Source: Thermosipho sp. (in: thermotogales)
Lineage (GTDB): Bacteria; Thermotogota; Thermotogae; Thermotogales; Fervidobacteriaceae
NCBI GenBank assembly: GCA_017656345.1
Contig: JACDNZ010000016.1
Location: 1-47,771, forward strand
DNA: 47,771 nucleotides
Direction: 5' to 3'
How positions within the stretch are numbered: position 1 is the stretch's first letter; every line of letters begins with the position of its first letter. Positions 16,266 through 24,667 of this stretch are shown piece by piece. The translations under genes and the position numbers were made by a program. The notes beneath the pieces were generated by a model, which searched no databases, was not told the DNA's origin, and was given only the letters and a program-made list of their open reading frames with translations.

Positions 16266-18617
16266 TTATCTTTTCCTTTTTTTACCTTCCAGTTTTTCAT
16301 ATATTTTCTTAAGTTCAAGTTCAACGTAATAATTCACACTACCTCTTGGATAAGTACCTTTTGCCGTTAATTTTCCTGCAGGTTTTCCTGTTAATATTTC
16401 AACAGCTTCATCAACATCTTTTACAGCCCAAATATTAAACTTTCCTTTTTTTACATCATTTAAGATTTCTTTAGGTAACACCAAATTTTTTACATTGGTT
16501 TCAGGTATAATTACACCGTGTGAACCATCCAAACCTCTGTATTTACAAAGTCTATAAAACCCTTCAATTTTTTCATTAACTCCACCAATAGGTTGAACAT
16601 GACCATGTTGATTGATTGATCCCGTAACAGCAATAGACTGTTTGATTGGTATTTTGGAAATCGCCGAAATTATCGCAATTGTTTCTGCAAGAGATGCACT
16701 ATCACCTTCAATAATGCCATATACCTGCTCAAAGCTTAAAGAAACTCCCAGGGAAAATGGTATTTCTTTTGCATACTTACTTCCAAGGTAACCAATTAAA
16801 GTTAGCACTGCTTTACTATGAATATTACCACTCAGATCAGACTCTCTTTGAATATCTATTATTCCAACGTTACCAGCATACGTCTTAGCTGTAATTTTTA
16901 CTGGATGACCAAAAGCATAATCTCCTAATTGGATAACAGTTAATCCATTTACCTGTCCTACATATTCTCCTGATGTTTCAATCATTATTTCATACTTTTT
17001 TAACATTTCATCGTATTTTTCTCTAAATAACTTAACCCTGTTTTCATGTTCCTTTATAGCTTTTTCAACATCTATTGCATCAATAACCTCAGAATTTCTT
17101 TCAGACGAATAATAATCAGATTCCAAAATTAAGTTAGCAATCTTTCCCATCTTCATGGAGAGCTTTTCTCTACTCTCGGCAAGTCTCATAGAATACCAAA
17201 TTACCTTTCTAAGTGCTTTCGAATTTAACGGTCTTAAATCATTTGATTCAACAACGTTAGATATAAAGGAATAATATTGTTTAACATTATCTAAAGTTGC
17301 ATCTATTTCCCAGTCAAATTCAACTTTTACCTTAAATAGCTTTTGAAAATCTTCGTCGTATTCGTACAACAGATAATATAGCTCAGGCGTTCCAATAATT
17401 ATAACCTTTAGATTTAATTCAATAGGTTCTGGTTTTAAAGATATTGTAGGATTAATACCATACGCCGAATCAAGATTTTCAATTACGATCTTTTGAGTTA
17501 ATAAGCTTTTTTTCAATTTATCCCACACATATGGGTATTTAAAAATATCTTCTGCATTTAATATAAGATATCCACCATTCGCTCTATGAATAGCTCCGCC
17601 CCTTATCATAGTAAAATCTGTATATAAAACACCCATTTTAGAGATGTATTCAACTTTACCAAACAAATTAGGATAGGTTGGATTACTTTCAAACACAACA
17701 GGTGCTCCATCAACTTCAGAATTGTCAACAATTAAATTAACGGTTAGAATATGCTTTAAATATGCCTTTGCTTCGTCGAAATTCTTCATTTTACTACTGT
17801 TCTTAATAATATGATCCTTAAGTTTTTGAAAATGTAAAACCAATTTTTCATTAAACGAAAATTCATTTTTTAAATCCTCAAATAACGGATCGATAGAAAA
17901 TAAAATAGCATATTTATCCAAATCATTGAATTTTTCTGAGTATTCTAAATCCAGTTTTCTTAGCTGATGTACGACCCCGGAAATTAAATGCTCTACTTTT
18001 TTTGCATTTTCATCGTATGTACTTTTTATTTCATCCGATAAATTTTCATATTGCTCTGGTGTCATTGGTTTTCCGTCAATTGCCGGGACATAAACAAAAC
18101 CAGTTGGTGTTAACTTTACAATATAACCAAGCTTTAAAGCTTTTTTCGATAATTCCTGTAAAATCTCATTTTTCTTCTCTTTATATTCATTTTCAATTTC
18201 TTTTCTTTTTTCATCATATTCGTCGCTTTCAAAAGTCCTTTGAAGTTTTGTAAAAAGCTCCTCTGAAATTTTTTCAAGCCTTTCTTTTAATTTTCTTCCC
18301 ATTCCCGCCGGTAAACTTACAGATTTAGCCGAGTAGGGGTTATCAAGGTCAACAATATAAACAATATCATTTTGTTTAGGTTTCTTCTTAGCAAAACTTT
18401 TTACAAAAGATTCAACAAAAGAACGTCTTCCGGTCCCACTTGGCCCGACAATAAAAATGTTGTATCCTTTTTTGTTCATTGAAAGTCCAAAATTAATTGC
18501 CTTAAAAGCATTTTCCTGACCTATAAATGATTCACATGGACTAATATTTTTCGTTGTATTAACTCTGGGAAATATGCTTGAAGGAATAAGAAGTTCCTTA
18601 TAATTCAATTTCTTCAT
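16266..18617 (-). CDS. Lon-related protease (LonC/YcbZ type), P-loop Lys replaced by Arg
   Basis: A 783-residue Lon-family protease of the LonC/YcbZ type. The AAA-like part has a P-loop GPSGTGRR (58-65) with Arg where Lys is standard; a long helical insertion (about 100-270) follows; the C-terminal S16 domain carries the catalytic Ser in EGDSASLAE and Lys in GGVNEKIEG. LonC members are known to be ATP-independent or weakly ATP-dependent, so the Arg fits. An ATG at 18653 exists, but the ATG at 18617 has GGGGTG 6 bases upstream and gives the family N-terminus. It overlaps ispE by 20 bases. Confidence 0.87.
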   Translation of the reverse strand: MKKLNYKELLIPSSIFPRVNTTKNISPCESFIGQENAFKAINFGLSMNKKGYNIFIVGPSGTGRRSFVESFVKSFAKKKPKQNDIVYIVDLDNPYSAKSVSLPAGMGRKLKERLEKISEELFTKLQRTFESDEYDEKRKEIENEYKEKKNEILQELSKKALKLGYIVKLTPTGFVYVPAIDGKPMTPEQYENLSDEIKSTYDENAKKVEHLISGVVHQLRKLDLEYSEKFNDLDKYAILFSIDPLFEDLKNEFSFNEKLVLHFQKLKDHIIKNSSKMKNFDEAKAYLKHILTVNLIVDNSEVDGAPVVFESNPTYPNLFGKVEYISKMGVLYTDFTMIRGGAIHRANGGYLILNAEDIFKYPYVWDKLKKSLLTQKIVIENLDSAYGINPTISLKPEPIELNLKVIIIGTPELYYLLYEYDEDFQKLFKVKVEFDWEIDATLDNVKQYYSFISNVVESNDLRPLNSKALRKVIWYSMRLAESREKLSMKMGKIANLILESDYYSSERNSEVIDAIDVEKAIKEHENRVKLFREKYDEMLKKYEIMIETSGEYVGQVNGLTVIQLGDYAFGHPVKITAKTYAGNVGIIDIQRESDLSGNIHSKAVLTLIGYLGSKYAKEIPFSLGVSLSFEQVYGIIEGDSASLAETIAIISAISKIPIKQSIAVTGSINQHGHVQPIGGVNEKIEGFYRLCKYRGLDGSHGVIIPETNVKNLVLPKEILNDVKKGKFNIWAVKDVDEAVEILTGKPAGKLTAKGTYPRGSVNYYVELELKKIYEKLEGKKRKR

Positions 18618-19425
18618 ATTCAACACCCCGTGGTACGAATTCATATTCCCCATTATTTAAAGTAATCCCAAAAACAGAACTTCCACTACCTGTCATTGCT
18701 GCAACTATACAATCTTTCTTTAATTTCTTTATATTCAAAGCAATATCAGGTCTTATAGGTAAAATAACTTTTTCAAATACATTATAAGTACAATATTGCA
18801 GCTGCTTTAGATCTCTAAGTTGATATGCTTCATACAATTTGTACACATTACAATTTGCTTTTCCAAAATGGTTGGGTTTCAACATTTCGTATGCCCTTTT
18901 TGTTAACATTCCTTGAGGTGATGTAATAAGTTTTACTTTATAACCTTTTATCGGAGATAATTTTTCAATCTCGTCACCTTTACCCCTTACTATAGCAGTT
19001 CCACCCTTTAAAAAGAAAGGAACATCACTTCCTACCTTTGCAGCCATAAAGTTAAGTTTTTCATCGGAGATATTGAATTCATCTCCCAAATATTTTAAAA
19101 ATGCAGCAGCGTCCGCGCTGCCACCACCTAATCCTGCTTCCATAGGAATATTTTTTTCTAAAATAATCTTTATTCCAAAATTGGGTATTCTAACCTCCCT
19201 TGTAAACACACTCCATACTTTATACAAAATGTTTTCAGCGATATTTACATTGGATTTAATTTCAATTCCTCTTTCAATTTTTGAAATTATTAACCTATCG
19301 TACAAAGAGATGTTCTGAAAAAGAGATATTATTTCATGAAATCCATCTTTTCTTTTTCTAATTACATCAAGATATAGATTTATTTTTGCATACGCTCTAA
19401 GTATTCGACTACCGCCTTGCTCCAT
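18598..19425 (-). CDS. ispE: 4-diphosphocytidyl-2-C-methyl-D-erythritol kinase
   Basis: A 275-residue GHMP-family kinase of the non-mevalonate isoprenoid pathway (ATP + CDP-ME to CDP-ME-2-phosphate). It shows RAYAKINLYLDV (about 10-21), the GHMP glycine-rich motif PMEAGLGGGSADAAA (about 94-108) and the C-terminal AAMTGSGSSVFG motif. The N-terminus MEQGGSRIL is longer than usual, but no other start codon lies between it and the conserved RAYAK, and AGGGGAG is well placed 8 bases upstream. The gene therefore overlaps the Nudix gene by 46 bases. Confidence 0.93.
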   Translation of the reverse strand: MEQGGSRILRAYAKINLYLDVIRKRKDGFHEIISLFQNISLYDRLIISKIERGIEIKSNVNIAENILYKVWSVFTREVRIPNFGIKIILEKNIPMEAGLGGGSADAAAFLKYLGDEFNISDEKLNFMAAKVGSDVPFFLKGGTAIVRGKGDEIEKLSPIKGYKVKLITSPQGMLTKRAYEMLKPNHFGKANCNVYKLYEAYQLRDLKQLQYCTYNVFEKVILPIRPDIALNIKKLKKDCIVAAMTGSGSSVFGITLNNGEYEFVPRGVEYEEIEL

Positions 19426-19967
19426 CCTTCCATCTCCCCTAAATAATCAAAAGGTGAATTAGTAAAAATCTCTAAAAATTTATCCTTTTCAACTAAACCT
19501 CTGTACTTTACATCGGCTACGTAACATAATCCAACATGTACTCTACTTACCTGAGTATCTGTTACATTTATTACACCAATATATTCAAGGTTTTTTATTT
19601 CAACATCAACTTCTTCATTTACCTCTCGCTTTAAGCCGTTATAAAATGCTTCCAATGGATCCTCTGAATCCTCAGTATTTACATGTCCTCCTACACCTAT
19701 TGCTATTTTGTTGTGGAGCCTTTTTTCACCCTGGGCGGTAGTTCTTTTGAAAAGCAAATATTTTCCATTTTCTCTTAAAAGAATATACGGGATTACCTGC
19801 CTTATACTTTCATCAAATTCCGCTTTTTCTCTTTCAACAAAAAAACCTTTTTCTTTTATTAAATTAATTATATCATATTCAGATACCTCAACTAATCCCG
19901 TTCTTTTATTACACAATCTTTCTACATCTTCAGTGGGAATTACCAATACCTGTTCTTTTTCATACAT
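19380..19967 (-). CDS. Nudix hydrolase with insertion in the Nudix box
   Basis: A 195-residue Nudix-fold protein. The core REVNEE motif is intact and is preceded by the Glu-x7-Arg spacing, but the Gly-rich start (GVGGHVNTED) is displaced by extra residues relative to the G-x5-E consensus, and the final Gly of the box is Asp. This looks like a Nudix subgroup with an N-terminal extension (about 65 residues); the substrate is unknown. Ten bases follow the glmL/mutL-like gene, and the end overlaps ispE. Confidence 0.8.
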   Translation of the reverse strand: MYEKEQVLVIPTEDVERLCNKRTGLVEVSEYDIINLIKEKGFFVEREKAEFDESIRQVIPYILLRENGKYLLFKRTTAQGEKRLHNKIAIGVGGHVNTEDSEDPLEAFYNGLKREVNEEVDVEIKNLEYIGVINVTDTQVSRVHVGLCYVADVKYRGLVEKDKFLEIFTNSPFDYLGEMEGWSKAVVEYLERMQK

Positions 19968-19977
19968 AATTATCCTC

Positions 19978-21342
19978 CTATTCTATTTTTTCTAAATCTT
20001 TTTTAAGAATGTTTTTTGCTATTTCCTTATCAATCTCGGAAGAAATAACACCAATTGCCGCAAATATATAATACTTATCCCGATATATTTTCACATCTTC
20101 TTGTGGAAGAAGCTCCATGGGATGAAGTTTCGAGAGATGATTTATCGTACTTAAAACATCTTTTGCATATTTCGATCTACTCAAAAAACCTCCTGTACCA
20201 AATAAATATTTAACTGCTGTTAAATCTTTACCCTCCGCAACAAGTTTTCTCCCAAGTGGAGTGTAAAGATGCTTTTTTATACCTACATGTCTTCTAATTC
20301 CTTGTTGGAAACAATACATAGCAAGTCTTGATATGAAATATTCATCTCTTTCTGACTTTGGATACGGCGAAATTCTACTTACAAGTTCATCAAAGTCATC
20401 GAATTCTTTTTTTAAATTATCCTCCCCCATCAATTCAATAACTGTATTTGCATTAACAAATAATCCAAGATCACCTTCGACTGTTCTCTTGGCAATTGGT
20501 TCAGGAGAAATCATTATTTCTTGAATTTCACCACTTCCTTCGGTCACTGAATCTACATCAGTGGTTGCACCACCTATATCAACCGTTACAACATCTTTAA
20601 ACATCTCGGAAAGTAATTCCGTCGTCTTCATTACAGCTCCAGGTGTTGTATGAACCTTATAATCAACTACATCATAAATCTTTTCCATTCCAGGAGCTTT
20701 TGTAATATGTTTAGCAAACACTTCTTTAATTATATTCCTCGTTGGTTCTACATTTAATTCATCGATTCTTGGATACACATTTTCCGTTATAAATACTTTT
20801 TTTCCAGCATTTGATAAGATAAACTCTACATGTTCAGCTGCTGCAACATTCCCAGCATATATAATTGGTACATCTAAATCAAGCTTTGCAAGAAGCTTTG
20901 CGTTATGAATAACCGTTTCTTTCTCTCCGTAATCAACTCCTCCAGCTAATAGAATTAATTTAGGGGAAATCTTTTTGACCTTTTGTAAGTGAAACTCATC
21001 CATTTTTCCAGCAGTTATATACTTTATAACTGCTCCAGCTCCAAGTGCTGCTTCCTTGGCCGCTCGGACTGTCATATCATATACAAGCCCGTGTACTGTC
21101 ATCTTCAATCCACCCGCTGCACTACTGGAAGCAGCAAATTTTTCCCAGGTTAATTCTTTTACTTTAAGCTTTTCTTTTAAATTATTAATTGCTCTTTCAA
21201 TACCAATTGTTACATCGCCTTCATTTACTGTTGTCCAGTGTTCACCCTGTCCCAATATTTTTACATCCTCACCTAACCTGTCAAAAGCCGTAATCACTGT
21301 TGTTGTTGAACCAATTTCTGCAAATAAAAGATCAATTTTCAA
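19978..21342 (-). CDS. GlmL/MutL-family actin-fold ATPase
   Basis: A 454-residue protein of the GlmL/MutL family (not DNA-repair MutL). It has an actin/Hsp70-like fold: FAEIGSTTTV near the N-terminus and TVDIGGATTDVDSV at about 265. These proteins accompany B12-dependent glutamate mutase or ornithine aminomutase and may chaperone or reactivate them; no such mutase is visible in this window. A GTG at 21351 is possible, but the TTG at 21342 has GGGGTG 6 bases before it and gives a start MKIDLLFAE. It is the first gene of the eight-gene minus-strand operon. Confidence 0.82.
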   Translation of the reverse strand: MKIDLLFAEIGSTTTVITAFDRLGEDVKILGQGEHWTTVNEGDVTIGIERAINNLKEKLKVKELTWEKFAASSSAAGGLKMTVHGLVYDMTVRAAKEAALGAGAVIKYITAGKMDEFHLQKVKKISPKLILLAGGVDYGEKETVIHNAKLLAKLDLDVPIIYAGNVAAAEHVEFILSNAGKKVFITENVYPRIDELNVEPTRNIIKEVFAKHITKAPGMEKIYDVVDYKVHTTPGAVMKTTELLSEMFKDVVTVDIGGATTDVDSVTEGSGEIQEIMISPEPIAKRTVEGDLGLFVNANTVIELMGEDNLKKEFDDFDELVSRISPYPKSERDEYFISRLAMYCFQQGIRRHVGIKKHLYTPLGRKLVAEGKDLTAVKYLFGTGGFLSRSKYAKDVLSTINHLSKLHPMELLPQEDVKIYRDKYYIFAAIGVISSEIDKEIAKNILKKDLEKIE

Positions 21343-21401
21343 ACAAATCACCCCTATTTAGATTGTATCATTTTTCAAAAATACTGAAACTAAATTCTTT
21401 C

Positions 21402-21431
21402 TTGCATAATACCTACGATTTAGAGTATAAT
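21402..21431 (+). promoter_or_regulatory. Promoter of the 21.5-26.3 kb operon
   Basis: TTGCAT (21402-21407), an 18-base spacer and a perfect TATAAT (21426-21431). The predicted leader is about 76 bases and contains a 14-base perfect palindrome. Confidence 0.65.
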
Positions 21432-21465
21432 TTAAATGTCAGTAGATCTCACTTTTAAAACAAAA

Positions 21466-21479
21466 AATAGTCGACTATT
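21466..21479. repeat. 14-base perfect palindrome in the leader
   Basis: AATAGTCGACTATT is perfectly self-complementary and lies about 29 bases downstream of the predicted transcription start and 34 bases before the ATG at 21514. Position and symmetry suit a dimeric regulator site; function is inferred. Confidence 0.45.
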
Positions 21480-21513
21480 ATATTTTATCATCCTATTTTA
21501 AGGTCGTGAAATT

Positions 21514-22326
21514 ATGAAAAAGTTAATATTGGTTATATTTTTACTCATCAGCGTTAGTTTGTTTCCCATTAAAAGCGATATTTCACCAAAACATGATGAA
21601 GGACCTTTTTTGCAATTTTCAAGTATTGGCTATGCATGGCAAACATTCGAACTTTCAACAATTCCACTACTATGGCCTTTAGGTTTATACAATCTTTCAT
21701 TTAGATATTATGGTATAGAAAACTCTATAATTGATACCTTCAGCTACATATTTGACCCGGGACTTGTACCAAGTTACACCGGACAACCAAGAGAAGGATT
21801 ATTATTATTGTATAACTTAGGTAGCTATTATCATACGAATTATAACTTCGATAACTTTAGTATTAAACCTCATTTTGAAATTAACAACTCTGGAATGTTT
21901 TTAAACGATGGTACAGATACTGCTTCTCTGAATATGATATGGTTAAAAATATCCCTTGGTGTAGGTTACTATTCAACCGAAGATTTAGAAATATTCTCCA
22001 ATTTAGAAGGAGGAATTCTGGCAAATATTTTTGCATACCCTGAAACACCTACAGACTGGGAAGATACTGTCAATCAAATAAAAAGTGAAAGTCTTTACTT
22101 TTTATTGAAAGCTGGGGTTAGATGGTATTACGATGAATATTCTGCTGTAGAACTAGGATACAGATTTAAATTAAAAGAAAGTCCTTTAATGTTTTTGCAA
22201 GGATTTACCGTAACTGATTGGCTTTATAATATCTTTGGAATTATATATTACAACACAAGTGAGGAACAAATAAATATTCCATTTATCACAACTGATTATT
22301 ACCTAACTTTTTCTGCAAAATTTTAA
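21514..22326 (+). CDS. Exported hypothetical protein, possible outer-membrane beta-barrel
   Basis: A 270-residue protein I do not recognise by family. A signal peptide spans about residues 1-19 (MKKLILVIFLL...). The mature part is rich in aromatic residues and alternating polar/hydrophobic stretches, and it ends with YYLTFSAKF, an aromatic C-terminus typical of outer-membrane beta-barrels. In a Thermotogales-type cell this could be a toga (outer sheath) protein. It is the first gene after the promoter at 21402-21431 and is followed by the UPF0173 hydrolase gene after 35 bases. Confidence 0.65.
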   Translation: MKKLILVIFLLISVSLFPIKSDISPKHDEGPFLQFSSIGYAWQTFELSTIPLLWPLGLYNLSFRYYGIENSIIDTFSYIFDPGLVPSYTGQPREGLLLLYNLGSYYHTNYNFDNFSIKPHFEINNSGMFLNDGTDTASLNMIWLKISLGVGYYSTEDLEIFSNLEGGILANIFAYPETPTDWEDTVNQIKSESLYFLLKAGVRWYYDEYSAVELGYRFKLKESPLMFLQGFTVTDWLYNIFGIIYYNTSEEQINIPFITTDYYLTFSAKF

Positions 22327-22361
22327 AATTTCTTCGTAATCTTTAATAGGAGGTGAGCTAA

Positions 22362-23033
22362 TTGAAAATTACATTTTTAGGACACGCGGTCTTTTTAATT
22401 GAAGGCCAAAAAAACTTAATTATCGATCCGTTTATTACGGGGAATCCTGCTTATCCTGGAGATTTTCAATTACCTAATATAGATTATATTTTAGTAACTC
22501 ATGGGCACGGTGATCATATTGGCGATACCGTTGAACTTTCCAAAAAATTTGGTTCTACAGTAATTTCCAATTTTGAAATTTGTAACTATCTACAATCAAA
22601 GGGTGTAAACAAAGTACATCCCATGCATATTGGTGGTTCAAAGGAATTTGAATTTGGTAAATTAAAAATGACACCTGCACTACATGGGTCAGGTATTATA
22701 GATGATGGAAAGATAATCTACGGTGGAAATCCCGGAGGTTTTTTAATAAAAATGGAAAAGAGCATATACCACGCAGGTGATACAGGCTTAACAAAAGACA
22801 TGGAACTTTTAAAAGGTGCGGATATTGCTATCCTCCCTATAGGTGGAAATTTTGTTATGGATATAGAAGATGCTGTCAGGGCAGTCGAAATGATACAACC
22901 AAAACTGGTCATTCCCATGCATTACAACACGTGGGAAATAATTAATGCAAACGCCGAGGAATTCAAATCTCAGGTTGAAAAATTAGATATCGAATGTAAA
23001 ATATTAAAACCTGGAGAATCACTGGAGGTATAA
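22362..23033 (+). CDS. UPF0173 metal-dependent hydrolase (metallo-beta-lactamase fold)
   Basis: A 223-residue MBL-fold protein of the UPF0173/YtkL type. The metal motif THGHGDH lies at 46-52 (His47, His49, Asp51, His52), with later ligands in ALHGSG, YHAGDTG and the C-terminal PMHYNTW. No signal peptide, so cytoplasmic; the substrate is unknown for the family. It starts with TTG behind an almost ideal AGGAGGTGA site with 5-base spacing. Its stop is directly followed by the ATG of the next gene. Confidence 0.9.
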   Translation: MKITFLGHAVFLIEGQKNLIIDPFITGNPAYPGDFQLPNIDYILVTHGHGDHIGDTVELSKKFGSTVISNFEICNYLQSKGVNKVHPMHIGGSKEFEFGKLKMTPALHGSGIIDDGKIIYGGNPGGFLIKMEKSIYHAGDTGLTKDMELLKGADIAILPIGGNFVMDIEDAVRAVEMIQPKLVIPMHYNTWEIINANAEEFKSQVEKLDIECKILKPGESLEV

Positions 23034-24299
23034 ATGAAGAAAACAATAATTATATCTTTAACATTATTTATCACAACATTATTCTTTTCTCTTAATATTC
23101 CAAGGTTTATTGGTCCAAACGATGTAACATTTGAATTTGACGGTTTAGATGCCTTTTTTGACGGAGAAAAAATAGTCAACAACGTAATTAATGGGTTGGA
23201 CTACGAAGACGGCGCCCACATTTTAAGACTTTTAGGGCAATATGAAGAATTTATATTCAAAATAACAGTTGACACTACTCCACCTACGAAAACTTCTTTC
23301 ATACTAAAAGATCCAAACCTTGTTATTTTTGAAAAAGCTGTTACACAGATAATGCTGGATTCTAGAACAAACTTTTTCAAAATTATTAACGAAAAAAACG
23401 TTAAAAGGAAGGACTTTATACCTTTAGTAGTATGCAACCACGATGAAGCGGGAAATTTAGGAGGTTTTGTATACATAAAACCAAGTGTTAGTAACATTAC
23501 ACCACTTGATTCAAAAGCACCAATTGGTGGTATTACAAACAAAATAATTTTACTTTCTTCAAATTCTCCATACAAAGCTATTGGTAAAGTATTAGTACCT
23601 TCTCAATCTACCCTTTTTCTTGAACCAGGTGTAGAAATCAAAACAGTAGGTACTGTACAGTTCACCGTTAAAGGTAATCTGTATATTCCCGAAAATGTAA
23701 AAATAACTGGAAAATTAGACATTGATCTACAACAGGAAGGAACTTTTTATTTAAATTCTTCAAAACTAGGCGGAAATATTGTAACAAACGGAGGAAAATT
23801 ATTATTTTTAGAAAACTTAAAACACACTAACGTAACAATTTCAAAAACCAATGTTATAGTCATCAAAAACTCAACTATTGAAAATTTATCTTCTAGATTT
23901 GCTCCATTGGTTATAATTGAAAATTCAACCGTAACCAACCTTAATGTGGTTAGTTCGAGAGAGGTTATAATTAACAATTCGTTTGTGAACAATTTTCACG
24001 TCGATGGTTTTACAAATGTTAAAGCGTATAACCTTACTTCTTACTCATTAAATGTTGAAAATTTTTCAAATATAAAGTTAATTAATTCAAATATTTTAGA
24101 TTCAACATTTGATAAAGGGGCATATCTGCATTCTAAAAACACTTTATTTGAAAATATTACATTTTCAAATTATTCTTTTGGCACTTTATATAAAACCATA
24201 ATTCATAAAATCTCACTATTTAAATCTAAACTTTCAAAAAGATTTACTACATATCTTGAATTTCAAAAAGATAATTCTTCTATTGTAACAGAATACTAA
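23034..24299 (+). CDS. Exported beta-helix protein, unknown function
   Basis: A 421-residue exported protein with a signal peptide (about 1-19). Residues about 25-90 look like an Ig/Big-like beta domain ending TVDTTPP. From about 180 on it carries a series of short beta-strand repeats rich in Asn, Ser, Val and Ile, beginning with a VLVPSQSTLFLEPGV signature typical of parallel beta-helices. The C-terminal ~30 residues are basic and not obviously barrel-like. No catalytic motif of pectate lyases is visible. It may be a surface or sheath adhesin or structural protein. It abuts the preceding hydrolase gene with zero gap. Confidence 0.65.
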   Translation: MKKTIIISLTLFITTLFFSLNIPRFIGPNDVTFEFDGLDAFFDGEKIVNNVINGLDYEDGAHILRLLGQYEEFIFKITVDTTPPTKTSFILKDPNLVIFEKAVTQIMLDSRTNFFKIINEKNVKRKDFIPLVVCNHDEAGNLGGFVYIKPSVSNITPLDSKAPIGGITNKIILLSSNSPYKAIGKVLVPSQSTLFLEPGVEIKTVGTVQFTVKGNLYIPENVKITGKLDIDLQQEGTFYLNSSKLGGNIVTNGGKLLFLENLKHTNVTISKTNVIVIKNSTIENLSSRFAPLVIIENSTVTNLNVVSSREVIINNSFVNNFHVDGFTNVKAYNLTSYSLNVENFSNIKLINSNILDSTFDKGAYLHSKNTLFENITFSNYSFGTLYKTIIHKISLFKSKLSKRFTTYLEFQKDNSSIVTEY

Positions 24300-24323
24300 T
24301 ATTTTCAAAGGAGTGAAAAAAGC

Positions 24324-24656
24324 ATGGATTGTGTCTTTTGTAAAATCATCAATAATGAAATACCTGCAGAAAGAGTGTATGAAGATGAAAATTTCATAGT
24401 AATCAAAGACATAAGACCTGTAGCACCTACTCATCTTTTACTTATTTACAAAAAGCATGTTCCAACAATATCAGATTTATGTGAGGATGATCAGAGAAGG
24501 TTCTGGAAGGTGTTTGAGATTATAAAAAACTTATCAAAGAAGTTGGGACTCAAAAGTTATAGAATAGTTGTAAATAATGGTGAAGAATCCGGACAGGAAA
24601 TATCACATATTCATTTTCACATAATTTCTGGAAGAAAACTCGGCAAAATAGGTTAG
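24324..24656 (+). CDS. HIT-family nucleotide hydrolase (Hint-like)
   Basis: A 110-residue histidine-triad protein. The HIT motif HIHFHII occupies residues 95-101 (His95, His97, His99). An N-terminal CVFCKI (Cys3, Cys6) begins the fold, as in bacterial Hint proteins, which hydrolyse purine nucleoside phosphoramidates. Length is normal for the family. It sits in the exported-protein operon, and the Shine-Dalgarno of the next gene overlaps its stop codon. Confidence 0.92.
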   Translation: MDCVFCKIINNEIPAERVYEDENFIVIKDIRPVAPTHLLLIYKKHVPTISDLCEDDQRRFWKVFEIIKNLSKKLGLKSYRIVVNNGEESGQEISHIHFHIISGRKLGKIG

Positions 24657-24660
24657 GAGG
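24655..24660 (+). promoter_or_regulatory. Shine-Dalgarno supporting a non-AUG start at 24668
   Basis: AGGAGG overlaps the stop codon of the HIT gene and lies 7 bases before an in-frame ATC at 24668. There is no ATG, GTG or TTG in that frame until 24746, which has no ribosome-binding site. This decides the proposed start. Confidence 0.6.
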
Positions 24661-24667
24661 CGAAAAA

